Positions 43,099 to 50,206 of a DNA stretch of 62,076 nt are shown here, one piece after another. Position numbers and translations under genes: made by a program. Location of the stretch: contig JAGQYE010000013.1 in assembly GCA_020436225.1 (NCBI GenBank), forward strand, positions 1 to 62,076, given 5' to 3'. The stretch is from Bacteroidota bacterium. Its GTDB lineage: Bacteria > Bacteroidota > Bacteroidia > Chitinophagales > JADIYW01. The notes beneath the pieces were generated by a model, which saw only the letters and a program-made list of their open reading frames with translations, did not search any database and was not told where the DNA came from. Position 1 is the first letter of the stretch; each line of letters opens with the position of its first letter.

Positions 43099-43977
43099 CT
43101 AACTATTTCTTGAATCTTCGCCCCAATTTAATTTCTCGCGAAGCGTAGCCAAGTAAGAACTTTCTGGCAAGCGCAGAAGTTTAAAATAGAAGTTGGCTTT
43201 GCGCACAGCCAATTGGAATGAGTTGTCGATATTGGCAAAACGTGAATCTATAGAACATAAAAAATTATTGGAGCGACATTCGACTTCAAACGAAAGTACT
43301 GTATCATCTGCAATGATAATTGGACGTGCATTTAGGTTATGCGGAGCAACCGGCGTTAATACAAATGTATCTGATGTAGGAAAAACAATCGGTCCGCCAC
43401 AACTCAAAGAATATGCTGTTGAACCTGTTGGTGTTGCTACAATTAAGCCATCAGCCCAAAAAGAATTTAAAAATTCACCATTCAAATACACATGCACCAC
43501 AATCATGGAAGACGAATCGGTTTTGTGAATGGTAAACTCGTTTAAACCAAAATTGACTTCACCAAAAAGTGGTTTATTCGTTTCTACACTAATCAAGGTT
43601 CTATCTTCGATGGTGTAAGTATTTTGGCGAATCGAATTCACCAACAACTTGATTTCTTCTTTATGAATATCTGCCAAAAAACCCAAGCGTCCCATGTTGA
43701 TGCCGGCAACAGGAATTTCACTGTTGCGCACTAATTGTAACGTATCTAACAAAGTTCCATCTCCGCCTAATGTAATCAGCAAGTCGATATTTTTTTGGAC
43801 ATCTTCTGCCGACTTAAACGTTTGGATTTTTTGTTTGGGTATTTTTCGTTTGACGTTTTTGTAATAGGCATCAAAAATCTGAAAAGGAATGTCGTATTGT
43901 TGTAGTAAAGCAATCAACTCAGAAACATACGGTGTATGTTCTTCTTTAAAAATGCGACTATAAATTCCTACTGTCAT
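43099..43977 (-). CDS. nadK: NAD kinase
   Basis: 292 residues; phosphorylates NAD to NADP. Diagnostic motifs are LITLGGDGTLLDTL (about residue 70, GGDG with the catalytic Asp), the NE/D region FGLNEFTIHKTDSSSMI, GLIVATPTGSTAYSLSCGGPIV, and the C-terminal FVLTPVAPHNLNARPIII. Length is normal. Together with nadB, a second NAD-metabolism gene in this window, though 5 kb away. Confidence 0.96.
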   Translation of the reverse strand: MTVGIYSRIFKEEHTPYVSELIALLQQYDIPFQIFDAYYKNVKRKIPKQKIQTFKSAEDVQKNIDLLITLGGDGTLLDTLQLVRNSEIPVAGINMGRLGFLADIHKEEIKLLVNSIRQNTYTIEDRTLISVETNKPLFGEVNFGLNEFTIHKTDSSSMIVVHVYLNGEFLNSFWADGLIVATPTGSTAYSLSCGGPIVFPTSDTFVLTPVAPHNLNARPIIIADDTVLSFEVECRSNNFLCSIDSRFANIDNSFQLAVRKANFYFKLLRLPESSYLATLREKLNWGEDSRNS

Positions 43978-43998
43978 CTTGTTTAAATTATTGGTTTA

Positions 43999-44038
43999 GT
44001 TATTAGTTATTAGGATTTAAAAGAAAATAACAAATAAC
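43999..44038. repeat. Word-built intergenic hairpin, POTRA gene-nadK
   Basis: GTTATTAGTTATT (43999-44011) and AATAACAAATAAC (44026-44038) are inverse copies with one mismatch in 13, 14 bases apart. On the transcribed minus strand one arm follows the POTRA gene's stop and the other precedes the nadK ATG. Confidence 0.6.
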
Positions 44039-44063
44039 CTATAACATCTATCCAACATTAAAC

Positions 44064-45488
44064 CTAAATCGGTTGTGTAAAATGTAAATATACGCCATTC
44101 TTTAAATATCTGTTTACGCTATATTCGATTCTGAAAAGATTAGAATTTGAAGTCACAAAATTCAATCCTATTCCATAACCGAATTGCCATTTATTTTTAT
44201 ATTGATTATTGAACGCGTAATTATTATCCCAAACATAAGCGGCATCAAAATAAGCAGACAAGTATAACTTGAGCGGCAAATAAGCTAAAGAGGAACGGAA
44301 AATTTGTGCTGTTTTTCCTTTAAACTTTTTGAGTTTGCTGTATTGAAAACTAAATACTCGAAACCGAAATTCATGTTTAAATAATAGGAAATGTTGACCA
44401 TCCAACACATTCAATTCGTAACCACGCACCAAGTTTTCGCCATAACCTAATGATTTTATCGGCTGTAAATTATAAGGTTGTTTTAATGGCCAAGATAATT
44501 GCCATTTTATCATGGATGCTGTTGAAAATCGTTGATATTTTTTCCATTGAAAATACTTACTGAATTGAAAATTAACGGAGGTCATTTTTGTTTTCATGAA
44601 CCCTAATCCGTAGTTGGTAAGGTTAGCTGTTAAATACCAACCTTGTGTTGGATAGGCTTTAATATTTCTATGGTCGGAAATAAATGTGTAGCCGATTTTA
44701 AAATATTGCTGTCGTTTATTGCCATCTGAAAAGTATTCAGGATTAGCCTGTAAAACAGTATCACTAACGGCTGTAATGCCATAACCTGTCGAAAAATAAT
44801 GTGTGTTGTATATGGCTTTGCGATACGAAACTTGCGCAGAAACTTCTATCTTTTGTTGTTGCCAACTTGAACCCAAATACATGTAAGCAAGTTTGTCGTC
44901 TAAGGTATTATACGCAATTCTTCGCGTGCGCAACATTGAAAAATACATGGATAATCCAACATTTTTTTTCCTGACATTTAATTGCGGAATGCTGTATCCG
45001 ACCTCTAATTTTTGGGCAAAACCAAAACTAATGGCTAATTGTAGTGCATCATTTCTGCCGGAAATATTGCCCCAATTAACTAACGCACCATACTGCAATC
45101 GTTTAAAGTCGTGATTATATTGTTTCCACCATTCCACAACGTTTCGGTCAACGAATTTGATAATAGGCAATGGAATTATCGTCCAACGTTCATGTACTTG
45201 TACAATAATATCCAAACTATCATCTTCCCAATTCTTGATATTCAGATTAACATCATTAAACAAACCGATGTTGAAAATATTTAAACGTTGATGCAATAAC
45301 GTAGAGTCCATATCCTTTGCAGGAAAAGAATCATTCTCGCGAATAGTCATTTCTCTCAAAATAACATAAGGCTTCGTTTTTTTATTTCCTTCAATTATAA
45401 TATTTCGAACTTTTACAAAAGAATTATCGCTTTGTGCATACATGCAACCACACCAACAAAGCAAGTATATAAACAAAAAATTTTTCAA
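44064..45488 (-). CDS. POTRA-domain outer-membrane beta-barrel protein (BamA/TamA-like)
   Basis: 474 residues with a signal peptide ending ...CMYAQ-S. One POTRA-like domain follows (VRNIIIEGNKKTKPYVILREMTIRENDSFP ... NIGLFNDVNLNIKNWEDDSLDIIVQVHERW), then a barrel of alternating strands ending in an aromatic-rich NSNLFRIEYSVNRYLKNGVYLHFTQPI. It has far fewer POTRA domains than BamA (five) and is half its length, closer to the short single-POTRA surface-antigen proteins of Bacteroidota. Likely an outer-membrane assembly or export factor; substrate unknown. Confidence 0.85.
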   Translation of the reverse strand: MKNFLFIYLLCWCGCMYAQSDNSFVKVRNIIIEGNKKTKPYVILREMTIRENDSFPAKDMDSTLLHQRLNIFNIGLFNDVNLNIKNWEDDSLDIIVQVHERWTIIPLPIIKFVDRNVVEWWKQYNHDFKRLQYGALVNWGNISGRNDALQLAISFGFAQKLEVGYSIPQLNVRKKNVGLSMYFSMLRTRRIAYNTLDDKLAYMYLGSSWQQQKIEVSAQVSYRKAIYNTHYFSTGYGITAVSDTVLQANPEYFSDGNKRQQYFKIGYTFISDHRNIKAYPTQGWYLTANLTNYGLGFMKTKMTSVNFQFSKYFQWKKYQRFSTASMIKWQLSWPLKQPYNLQPIKSLGYGENLVRGYELNVLDGQHFLLFKHEFRFRVFSFQYSKLKKFKGKTAQIFRSSLAYLPLKLYLSAYFDAAYVWDNNYAFNNQYKNKWQFGYGIGLNFVTSNSNLFRIEYSVNRYLKNGVYLHFTQPI

Positions 45489-45530
45489 GAATCAGATTTA
45501 TATATCAGCGCCAAATTAAGACGATTTTTT

Positions 45531-46139
45531 TTAAAAGAGATGAATGAGCATTAAACCTAAAACTTGACCAAACATTCCGACCATAAAGCCGGAATACACT
45601 TCTCTTAAGGTATGCGCTTGTAAATAAATTCTTGCTGACGCAATAGCACCACAAAGTAACACTGCACACAAAAAATAATTACTCATATCAATTGGAGAAA
45701 TAAACACTAACAATAAAATTGCTGTCAGTGCTCCGCCAATGCCAACCATATGCAAACTCAATTTATGAAATACATTAATTACAAATGTCATAAACAAAGA
45801 AGCAACTGTACCTAACATAAATATATGCACAACGATAGGATAGTTGGTTTTCTTCACTGCGAGATACGACCAAACATAAAAAATAATACAAGCAACTAAT
45901 GGTAATATGCGTTCTTTCTTATCCGGCATTTCAAAACTGTCGATAAAATCTAATTTTTTGAGTAACAAAATACTGATGGCAGGAAACATGAAAGTATTCA
46001 GCCAAATGATGGCAATACTTAATGGTTTCGACATTCCTGCGAAATAAAATGGATTGACATACAATAGCAATGCAACGTACCAAGTAGGAATTAGAAGTGG
46101 ATGAAAAATATAGGAAAGTATTTTGGAGATAATTTTCAC
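45531..46139 (-). CDS. Membrane protein, PAP2-like
   Basis: 202 residues with about six membrane helices. The C-terminal part ASARIYLQAHTLREVYSGFMVG resembles the third PAP2 signature (SRxxxxxHxxxD), with the final Asp replaced by Glu; the first signature is only loosely present (KKERILP). It may be a degenerate phosphatidic-acid phosphatase or undecaprenyl-pyrophosphate phosphatase relative. Catalysis is uncertain because of the substitution. Located between rpoN and the POTRA gene on the same strand. Confidence 0.6.
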   Translation of the reverse strand: MKIISKILSYIFHPLLIPTWYVALLLYVNPFYFAGMSKPLSIAIIWLNTFMFPAISILLLKKLDFIDSFEMPDKKERILPLVACIIFYVWSYLAVKKTNYPIVVHIFMLGTVASLFMTFVINVFHKLSLHMVGIGGALTAILLLVFISPIDMSNYFLCAVLLCGAIASARIYLQAHTLREVYSGFMVGMFGQVLGLMLIHLF

Positions 46140-46179
46140 GTAAGGTTTCTTTCTTTAGTTGATTAGTTTAATTGAAAAT

Positions 46180-47664
46180 TTATAATTCTTTACGCAAACG
46201 CGCCACCGGAATATTTAATTGTTCTCTATATTTTGCTACTGTTCTGCGTGCGATGTTATAGCCTTTTTCTTTTAATTGTTCCGTTAAATACTCATCGCTA
46301 TAAGGTTTCGATTTGTCTTCGGCAGCAATTAAACCTTCTAATATTTTTTTTACTTCGCGTGTAGAAACTTCTTCGCCTGTTTCTGTTTGCATACCTTCCG
46401 AGAAAAAATGTTTTAACGGAAAAACACCAAATTCTGTTTGGCAATATTTGCTATTGGCAACGCGCGAAATAGTGGAAATATCTAAATTTGTAATTTCTGC
46501 AATATCTTTTAAAATCATCGGGCGCAATTTTATTTCATCGCCGCTTAAAAAATATTCTTTTTGAAATTCTACGATGGTTTCCATTGTTACAAACAAAGTA
46601 TGTTGGCGTTGTTTGATAGCATCGATAAACCATTTTGCGGCATCAATTTTTTGTTTGATAAAAACGACAGCTTCTTTTTGTTTCTTATCTTTCATTGCGC
46701 CTTTGCCGTAAGATGTCAGCATTTCTTTAAATGAATCGCTGATGCGCAAATCCGGTGCATTTTTTCCATTTAATAAAACTTCTAATTCGCCGTTGTTATT
46801 TTCTACGGTAAAATCGGGAATAATAGATTGATGATTTACGGTTGACGTTACATCACTAGTTCCGCCTGGTTTTGGGTTGAGATGCAAAATAACATCTAAT
46901 GCATATTTTAGTTGTTCTTCATCTACATTAAGTTGCTTCATCAACTTATCGTAATGCTTTTTTGTAAATGCATCAAATTGTGTGTTGATAATTTCCAATG
47001 CCAATTTTACGTTGGCATTTTGTTCTTTTCGTTCTAATTGAATTTGCAAACATTCTTGCAGGTTTCTTGCTGCCACGCCCGGCGGATCAAAGCGTTGAAG
47101 TGTACGTAAAATCTCTTCCACTTCATTTATATCAGTTGTTAGATTTTTTTGAAAAGCTAAATCATCAACTATAGCATCTAAATCTCGGCGCAAATAGCCA
47201 TCATTATCGATGCTACCAATAAGTTGGTCGGCAATTTGCCATTCGTGTTCATTTAAATCTAACAAATTGAGTTGCTCATCCAAAAAATCGTGGAAGGTCT
47301 TTCCAACAGCAAACGGCATTTGCTTTTTCTCTTCTTTGCTGCCATAATCATCGCTGCCATCACTGTTATAATCGTAATCGTCTTTTGTATAATCTTGTAC
47401 ATCTAAATCATCTCCATAATCATCAGCGTCGTGGTCGTTATCATAATCGTCGCTGTCGTTATCGTTTATTTGTTCCGGCTCGGTTAAGTCTTCTTTTGAA
47501 TTATCAAAATCAGCCATATTTTCTTCTAATGCCGGATTTATTTCTAATTCTTCTTTGATGCGTTGTTCTAAATTGGCGGTTGGTACTTGCAATAACTTCA
47601 TCAACTGTATCTGTTGAGGCGACAGCTTTTGAAGCATTTTCTGTGTGAGTCGTTGGTGTAGCAT
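46180..47664 (-). CDS. rpoN: RNA polymerase sigma-54 factor
   Basis: 494 residues. The Gln-rich activator-contact region I (LTQKMLQKLSPQQIQLMKLLQVPTANLEQRIKEELEINPALEE) starts the protein; region II is a long acidic linker with many Asp (about residues 55-110). The core-binding region follows, and the C-terminal RpoN box ARRTVAKYREQL is intact with NIPVARLRKEL at the end. It needs enhancer-binding ATPases, none of which is in the window. The start fits the usual family N-terminus. Confidence 0.97.
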   Translation of the reverse strand: MLHQRLTQKMLQKLSPQQIQLMKLLQVPTANLEQRIKEELEINPALEENMADFDNSKEDLTEPEQINDNDSDDYDNDHDADDYGDDLDVQDYTKDDYDYNSDGSDDYGSKEEKKQMPFAVGKTFHDFLDEQLNLLDLNEHEWQIADQLIGSIDNDGYLRRDLDAIVDDLAFQKNLTTDINEVEEILRTLQRFDPPGVAARNLQECLQIQLERKEQNANVKLALEIINTQFDAFTKKHYDKLMKQLNVDEEQLKYALDVILHLNPKPGGTSDVTSTVNHQSIIPDFTVENNNGELEVLLNGKNAPDLRISDSFKEMLTSYGKGAMKDKKQKEAVVFIKQKIDAAKWFIDAIKQRQHTLFVTMETIVEFQKEYFLSGDEIKLRPMILKDIAEITNLDISTISRVANSKYCQTEFGVFPLKHFFSEGMQTETGEEVSTREVKKILEGLIAAEDKSKPYSDEYLTEQLKEKGYNIARRTVAKYREQLNIPVARLRKEL

Positions 47665-47788
47665 AAGTTAATTCTGCAAAAAATGTAAATGGACAATTTT
47701 CTACAAAAATAAGTTAGATTTCCTTATAATACTAACTATTAACAGATAATATGACGATAAGAAAATAAGATTAGAACCTGAAACGTTT

Positions 47789-48253
47789 CTATGGTTCAAT
47801 GAGAAACAAAGGTTGGTCGTATTCTATGGCTTGTGCATTGTCCACCATTACTTTAATTACTTTACCGGAAACTTCGCTCTGAATTTCATTAAATAATTTC
47901 ATCGCTTCGATGATACAAAGCACATCGCCTTTTTTTACTTTGTCGCCTACTTTTACGAATGGCTCTTTGCCTTCGCCTGCTGCGCGATAGAAAGTACCAA
48001 TCATCGGTGCTTTTATGGTTTGAAAATTTCCGGCTGAAGTTGATTCACTTTTTGTTTCTTTTTCTGTAGTAACAGTCGGTTGAGTTGTATTAGCTGCGCT
48101 TACTGGTGCTGAAACGACCGAAGTAACACCTTTAGAAGTAGCAAAATCTTTGTGTTTTATGGTAATTTTAAAATCGCCATCTTGCACTTTCAACTCACCT
48201 AAATTATTGTCGTTTAAAAGTTGAATTAGTTTTTTAATTTTCGCTAAATCCAT
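47789..48253 (-). CDS. accB: Acetyl-CoA carboxylase biotin carboxyl carrier protein
   Basis: 154 residues: N-terminal helical part (MDLAKIKKLIQLLNDNNLGELKVQDGDFKITIKH), a Ser/Thr/Ala-rich linker, and a biotinyl domain with K119 in CIIEAMKLFNEI. The biotinyl thumb segment (EGKEPFVKVGD) identifies BCCP of bacterial acetyl-CoA carboxylase. efp lies directly upstream, as often in Bacteroidota, but accC does not follow; rpoN comes next after an empty 124-base gap. A TATATTTG box ends four bases before the ATG. Confidence 0.95.
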   Translation of the reverse strand: MDLAKIKKLIQLLNDNNLGELKVQDGDFKITIKHKDFATSKGVTSVVSAPVSAANTTQPTVTTEKETKSESTSAGNFQTIKAPMIGTFYRAAGEGKEPFVKVGDKVKKGDVLCIIEAMKLFNEIQSEVSGKVIKVMVDNAQAIEYDQPLFLIEP

Positions 48254-48257
48254 GTAT

Positions 48258-48265
48258 CAAATATA
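48258..48265 (-). promoter_or_regulatory. -7 box of accB, predicting a leaderless mRNA
   Basis: TATATTTG on the minus strand ends four bases (ATAC) before the ATG; TTG lies 21 bases further upstream. Both elements fit, so accB probably has its own start and no leader, independent of efp, whose terminator lies between. Confidence 0.6.
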
Positions 48266-48314
48266 GAGATTAATTTGTTATTTCTACAATTTGAAAATGA
48301 AATCCATCAAACAA

Positions 48315-48341
48315 AAAATGCTCCCAAATTGGAAGCATTTT
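48315..48341 (-). terminator. Terminator of efp
   Basis: AAAATGCT-C-CC / GG-A-AGCATTTT (48315-48325 with 48331-48341), one mismatch, followed on the minus strand by a T run. Lies 22 bases after the efp stop. Confidence 0.85.
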
Positions 48342-48362
48342 AAATATATAAGATTGAAGTGC

Positions 48363-48926
48363 TTATTTTACACGTTCCATGTAAGCACCGGTTTCGGTGT
48401 TTACTTTTATTTTATCGCCAACGTTTACAAACAAAGGAATCATCACTTTTGCGCCTGTAGAAACAGTGCTTGGGCGCAATGTGTTAGTGGCTGTATCGCC
48501 TTTAATTCCGGGTTCTGCATAAGTAACTTCTACGATTACTGTTGACGGCAATTCGCAAGTTAACGGCATTTCATCTTCGGCACGAACTGCAATTTTTACG
48601 TTCATTCCTTCTTCCAAGAAATCGGGTGCATTGATGATATTAGAAGCAACAGAAATTTGTTCAAATGTTTCATTATTCATGAACGTAAACATTTCTCCTT
48701 CCAGATACAAATATTGATATTCACGATATTCCACGCGAACTTCATCTAATTTTGCACCTGCAGGAAATGTATTTTCCAATACGCGACCTGTAGTAACACT
48801 CTTTATTTTAGTACGAACGAAAGCGGCGCCTTTGCCGGGTTTTACGTGTAAAAATTCAACTACTTTATATATATCAGAGTTGAAGTTGATACACATTCCA
48901 TTACGGATATCTGATGTTGATGCCAT
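48363..48926 (-). CDS. efp: Elongation factor P
   Basis: 187 residues, tRNA-shaped factor that helps ribosomes through polyproline. The modified loop is HVKPGKGAAFVRTK (Lys at the tip, usual place of the family modification); C-terminal OB domains end TNTLRPSTVSTGAKVMIPLFVNVGDKIKVNTETGAYMERVK. An unmodified-loop family assignment cannot be made; no epmA/epmB-like gene is in the window. The gap to rpmF holds a word-built hairpin. Confidence 0.97.
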   Translation of the reverse strand: MASTSDIRNGMCINFNSDIYKVVEFLHVKPGKGAAFVRTKIKSVTTGRVLENTFPAGAKLDEVRVEYREYQYLYLEGEMFTFMNNETFEQISVASNIINAPDFLEEGMNVKIAVRAEDEMPLTCELPSTVIVEVTYAEPGIKGDTATNTLRPSTVSTGAKVMIPLFVNVGDKIKVNTETGAYMERVK

Positions 48927-48940
48927 TTATAGAGAATTTG

Positions 48941-48992
48941 AGATGTGAGATTTAAGAGTGGAAATTTCTTTCTACTCAAAAGCCTCATATCT
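48941..48992. repeat. Word-built intergenic hairpin, rpmF-efp
   Basis: Two 21-base arms (48941-48961 and 48972-48992) are complementary at 15 of 21 positions around a 10-base loop. The left arm contains GAGATT and GAGAT words, the right arm CTCA and ATCT words. On the coding (minus) strand one arm follows the rpmF stop and the other precedes the efp start. Confidence 0.55.
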
Positions 48993-49003
48993 ATTAGTCT
49001 AAA

Positions 49004-49192
49004 TTATTTTACGTATCCTTCGATTAATACTTTTCCGTTATAGTATAAATCATTACCTGAAACGTAAGCTCTGTGTGATAAGTGACTTTCTCCGGTTACT
49101 TTGCAAGTAATTACATTCGGAGCTTCCATTTTGTAATGTGTACGTCTTTTATCGCGTCTGGTTGTTGATTGTCTGCGCTTAGGATGTGCCAT
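49004..49192 (-). CDS. rpmF: Ribosomal protein L32
   Basis: 62 residues; starts [22 protein letters not shown], the usual L32 N-terminus. The zinc-binding Cys set is mostly lost: only NVITCKVTG keeps a Cys, so this is a Cys-poor (zinc-free) form. It follows the DUF177 gene by five bases, the standard pairing. Confidence 0.95.
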   Translation of the reverse strand: MAHPKRRQSTTRRDKRRTHYKMEAPNVITCKVTGESHLSHRAYVSGNDLYYNGKVLIEGYVK

Positions 49193-49197
49193 TGTTT

Positions 49198-49731
49198 TTA
49201 ATTTAAGTTGTCTTTTAATTTATTTAAACCTTCCCAACGTGGGTCTGCTTTTTTATTTTCTTGTTTCTTTTCCAAGATATTTACAATTTCTTTGTCGCAA
49301 TATTCCGTTTCGCCTGGTTTATCACAAACACGATGCACCGGAATAGAGACATGGATAATATCATAAAAGAGCGATGTAATATCTAAGTATTGATCATCTC
49401 TCGCCACAAAAATGATTTCTCTGTCATCGTCTGCTCTCCAATCTTCATCCATTTTATACTTAACATAAACAATTTGTGATGTGTGTATGCTTAATGGAAT
49501 TGGAGCCGTGCATCTGTCGCATTCACTCCAAATTGTTCCGTCGAAATCAAGTTCTATTACTAAAGGTTCTTGCCTATTGTCTAAGGTAACATTGACTTGC
49601 ACATCGCATTTTTCGATGAGTGCATCTTCAAAATTGGAAAAGAACTTTTCTGTCAGTTCATAAGTAAACTCATGAACGCCTTTTTTTAATCCGGCATGTG
49701 GTAAATAGTATTCTTGTAGTGAATCTGACAT
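49198..49731 (-). CDS. DUF177/YceD protein linked to large-subunit assembly
   Basis: 177 residues. The middle segment [25 protein letters not shown] carries the YceD CxxC, and [27 protein letters not shown] is the typical C-terminus (DPRWxxLKKL). YceD acts in 23S rRNA metabolism or L32 incorporation in other bacteria. It precedes rpmF by five bases in an operon. A TATCTTTG box (49764-49771) lies 32 bases before the ATG. Confidence 0.88.
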   Translation of the reverse strand: MSDSLQEYYLPHAGLKKGVHEFTYELTEKFFSNFEDALIEKCDVQVNVTLDNRQEPLVIELDFDGTIWSECDRCTAPIPLSIHTSQIVYVKYKMDEDWRADDDREIIFVARDDQYLDITSLFYDIIHVSIPVHRVCDKPGETEYCDKEIVNILEKKQENKKADPRWEGLNKLKDNLN

Positions 49732-49908
49732 ACCTTTTCATTACATGATTTAAAAAAGGAATGCAAAGATAGCGATTTTTTCGAGAAATAAGAAATTTAG
49801 AAAATGAAAATTGTAAAAATTAATAGATTGATTATCAATATTATATCAATCAAAACTTATTACTATTTTGTTACTTTTGATTCTATTTAAGGCATCAACT
49901 AAGAAAAA

Positions 49909-50127
49909 TTAATTTAATAAAGTGGCTTTATATCCAGCTTTTTCAATAATAGTTACTATTTCCGTAGCTGAAATTCCTGAAGCAGTAACTGTGAGAATTT
50001 TATCTTTATTGGTGGTGTCAACTTGCCAAGAGATTATTCCTTGTTCATTATTTAAATATGGCGTTACGGTTGATACACAGCCTCCACAATTGATATTGGT
50101 TTTAAATTGATATTGTTTAGTTTCCAT
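49909..50127 (-). CDS. Heavy-metal-associated (HMA) domain protein, copper-chaperone-like
   Basis: 72 residues, single HMA fold (beta-alpha-beta-beta-alpha-beta) with the metal motif NINCGGCVSTV (C14, C17), preceded by Asn-Ile-Asn in place of the usual GMxC. It is 79 bases downstream of the copper ATPase on the same strand and would hand Cu(I) to it. No signal peptide, so cytosolic. Confidence 0.88.
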   Translation of the reverse strand: METKQYQFKTNINCGGCVSTVTPYLNNEQGIISWQVDTTNKDKILTVTASGISATEIVTIIEKAGYKATLLN

Positions 50128-50206
50128 TTTATTTCCTTTTATAGTACAAAGTTGAGTAAACTTACGCTAATGTGTTTTATACAATTCTTGGTTTATTTTA
50201 TAAAAT

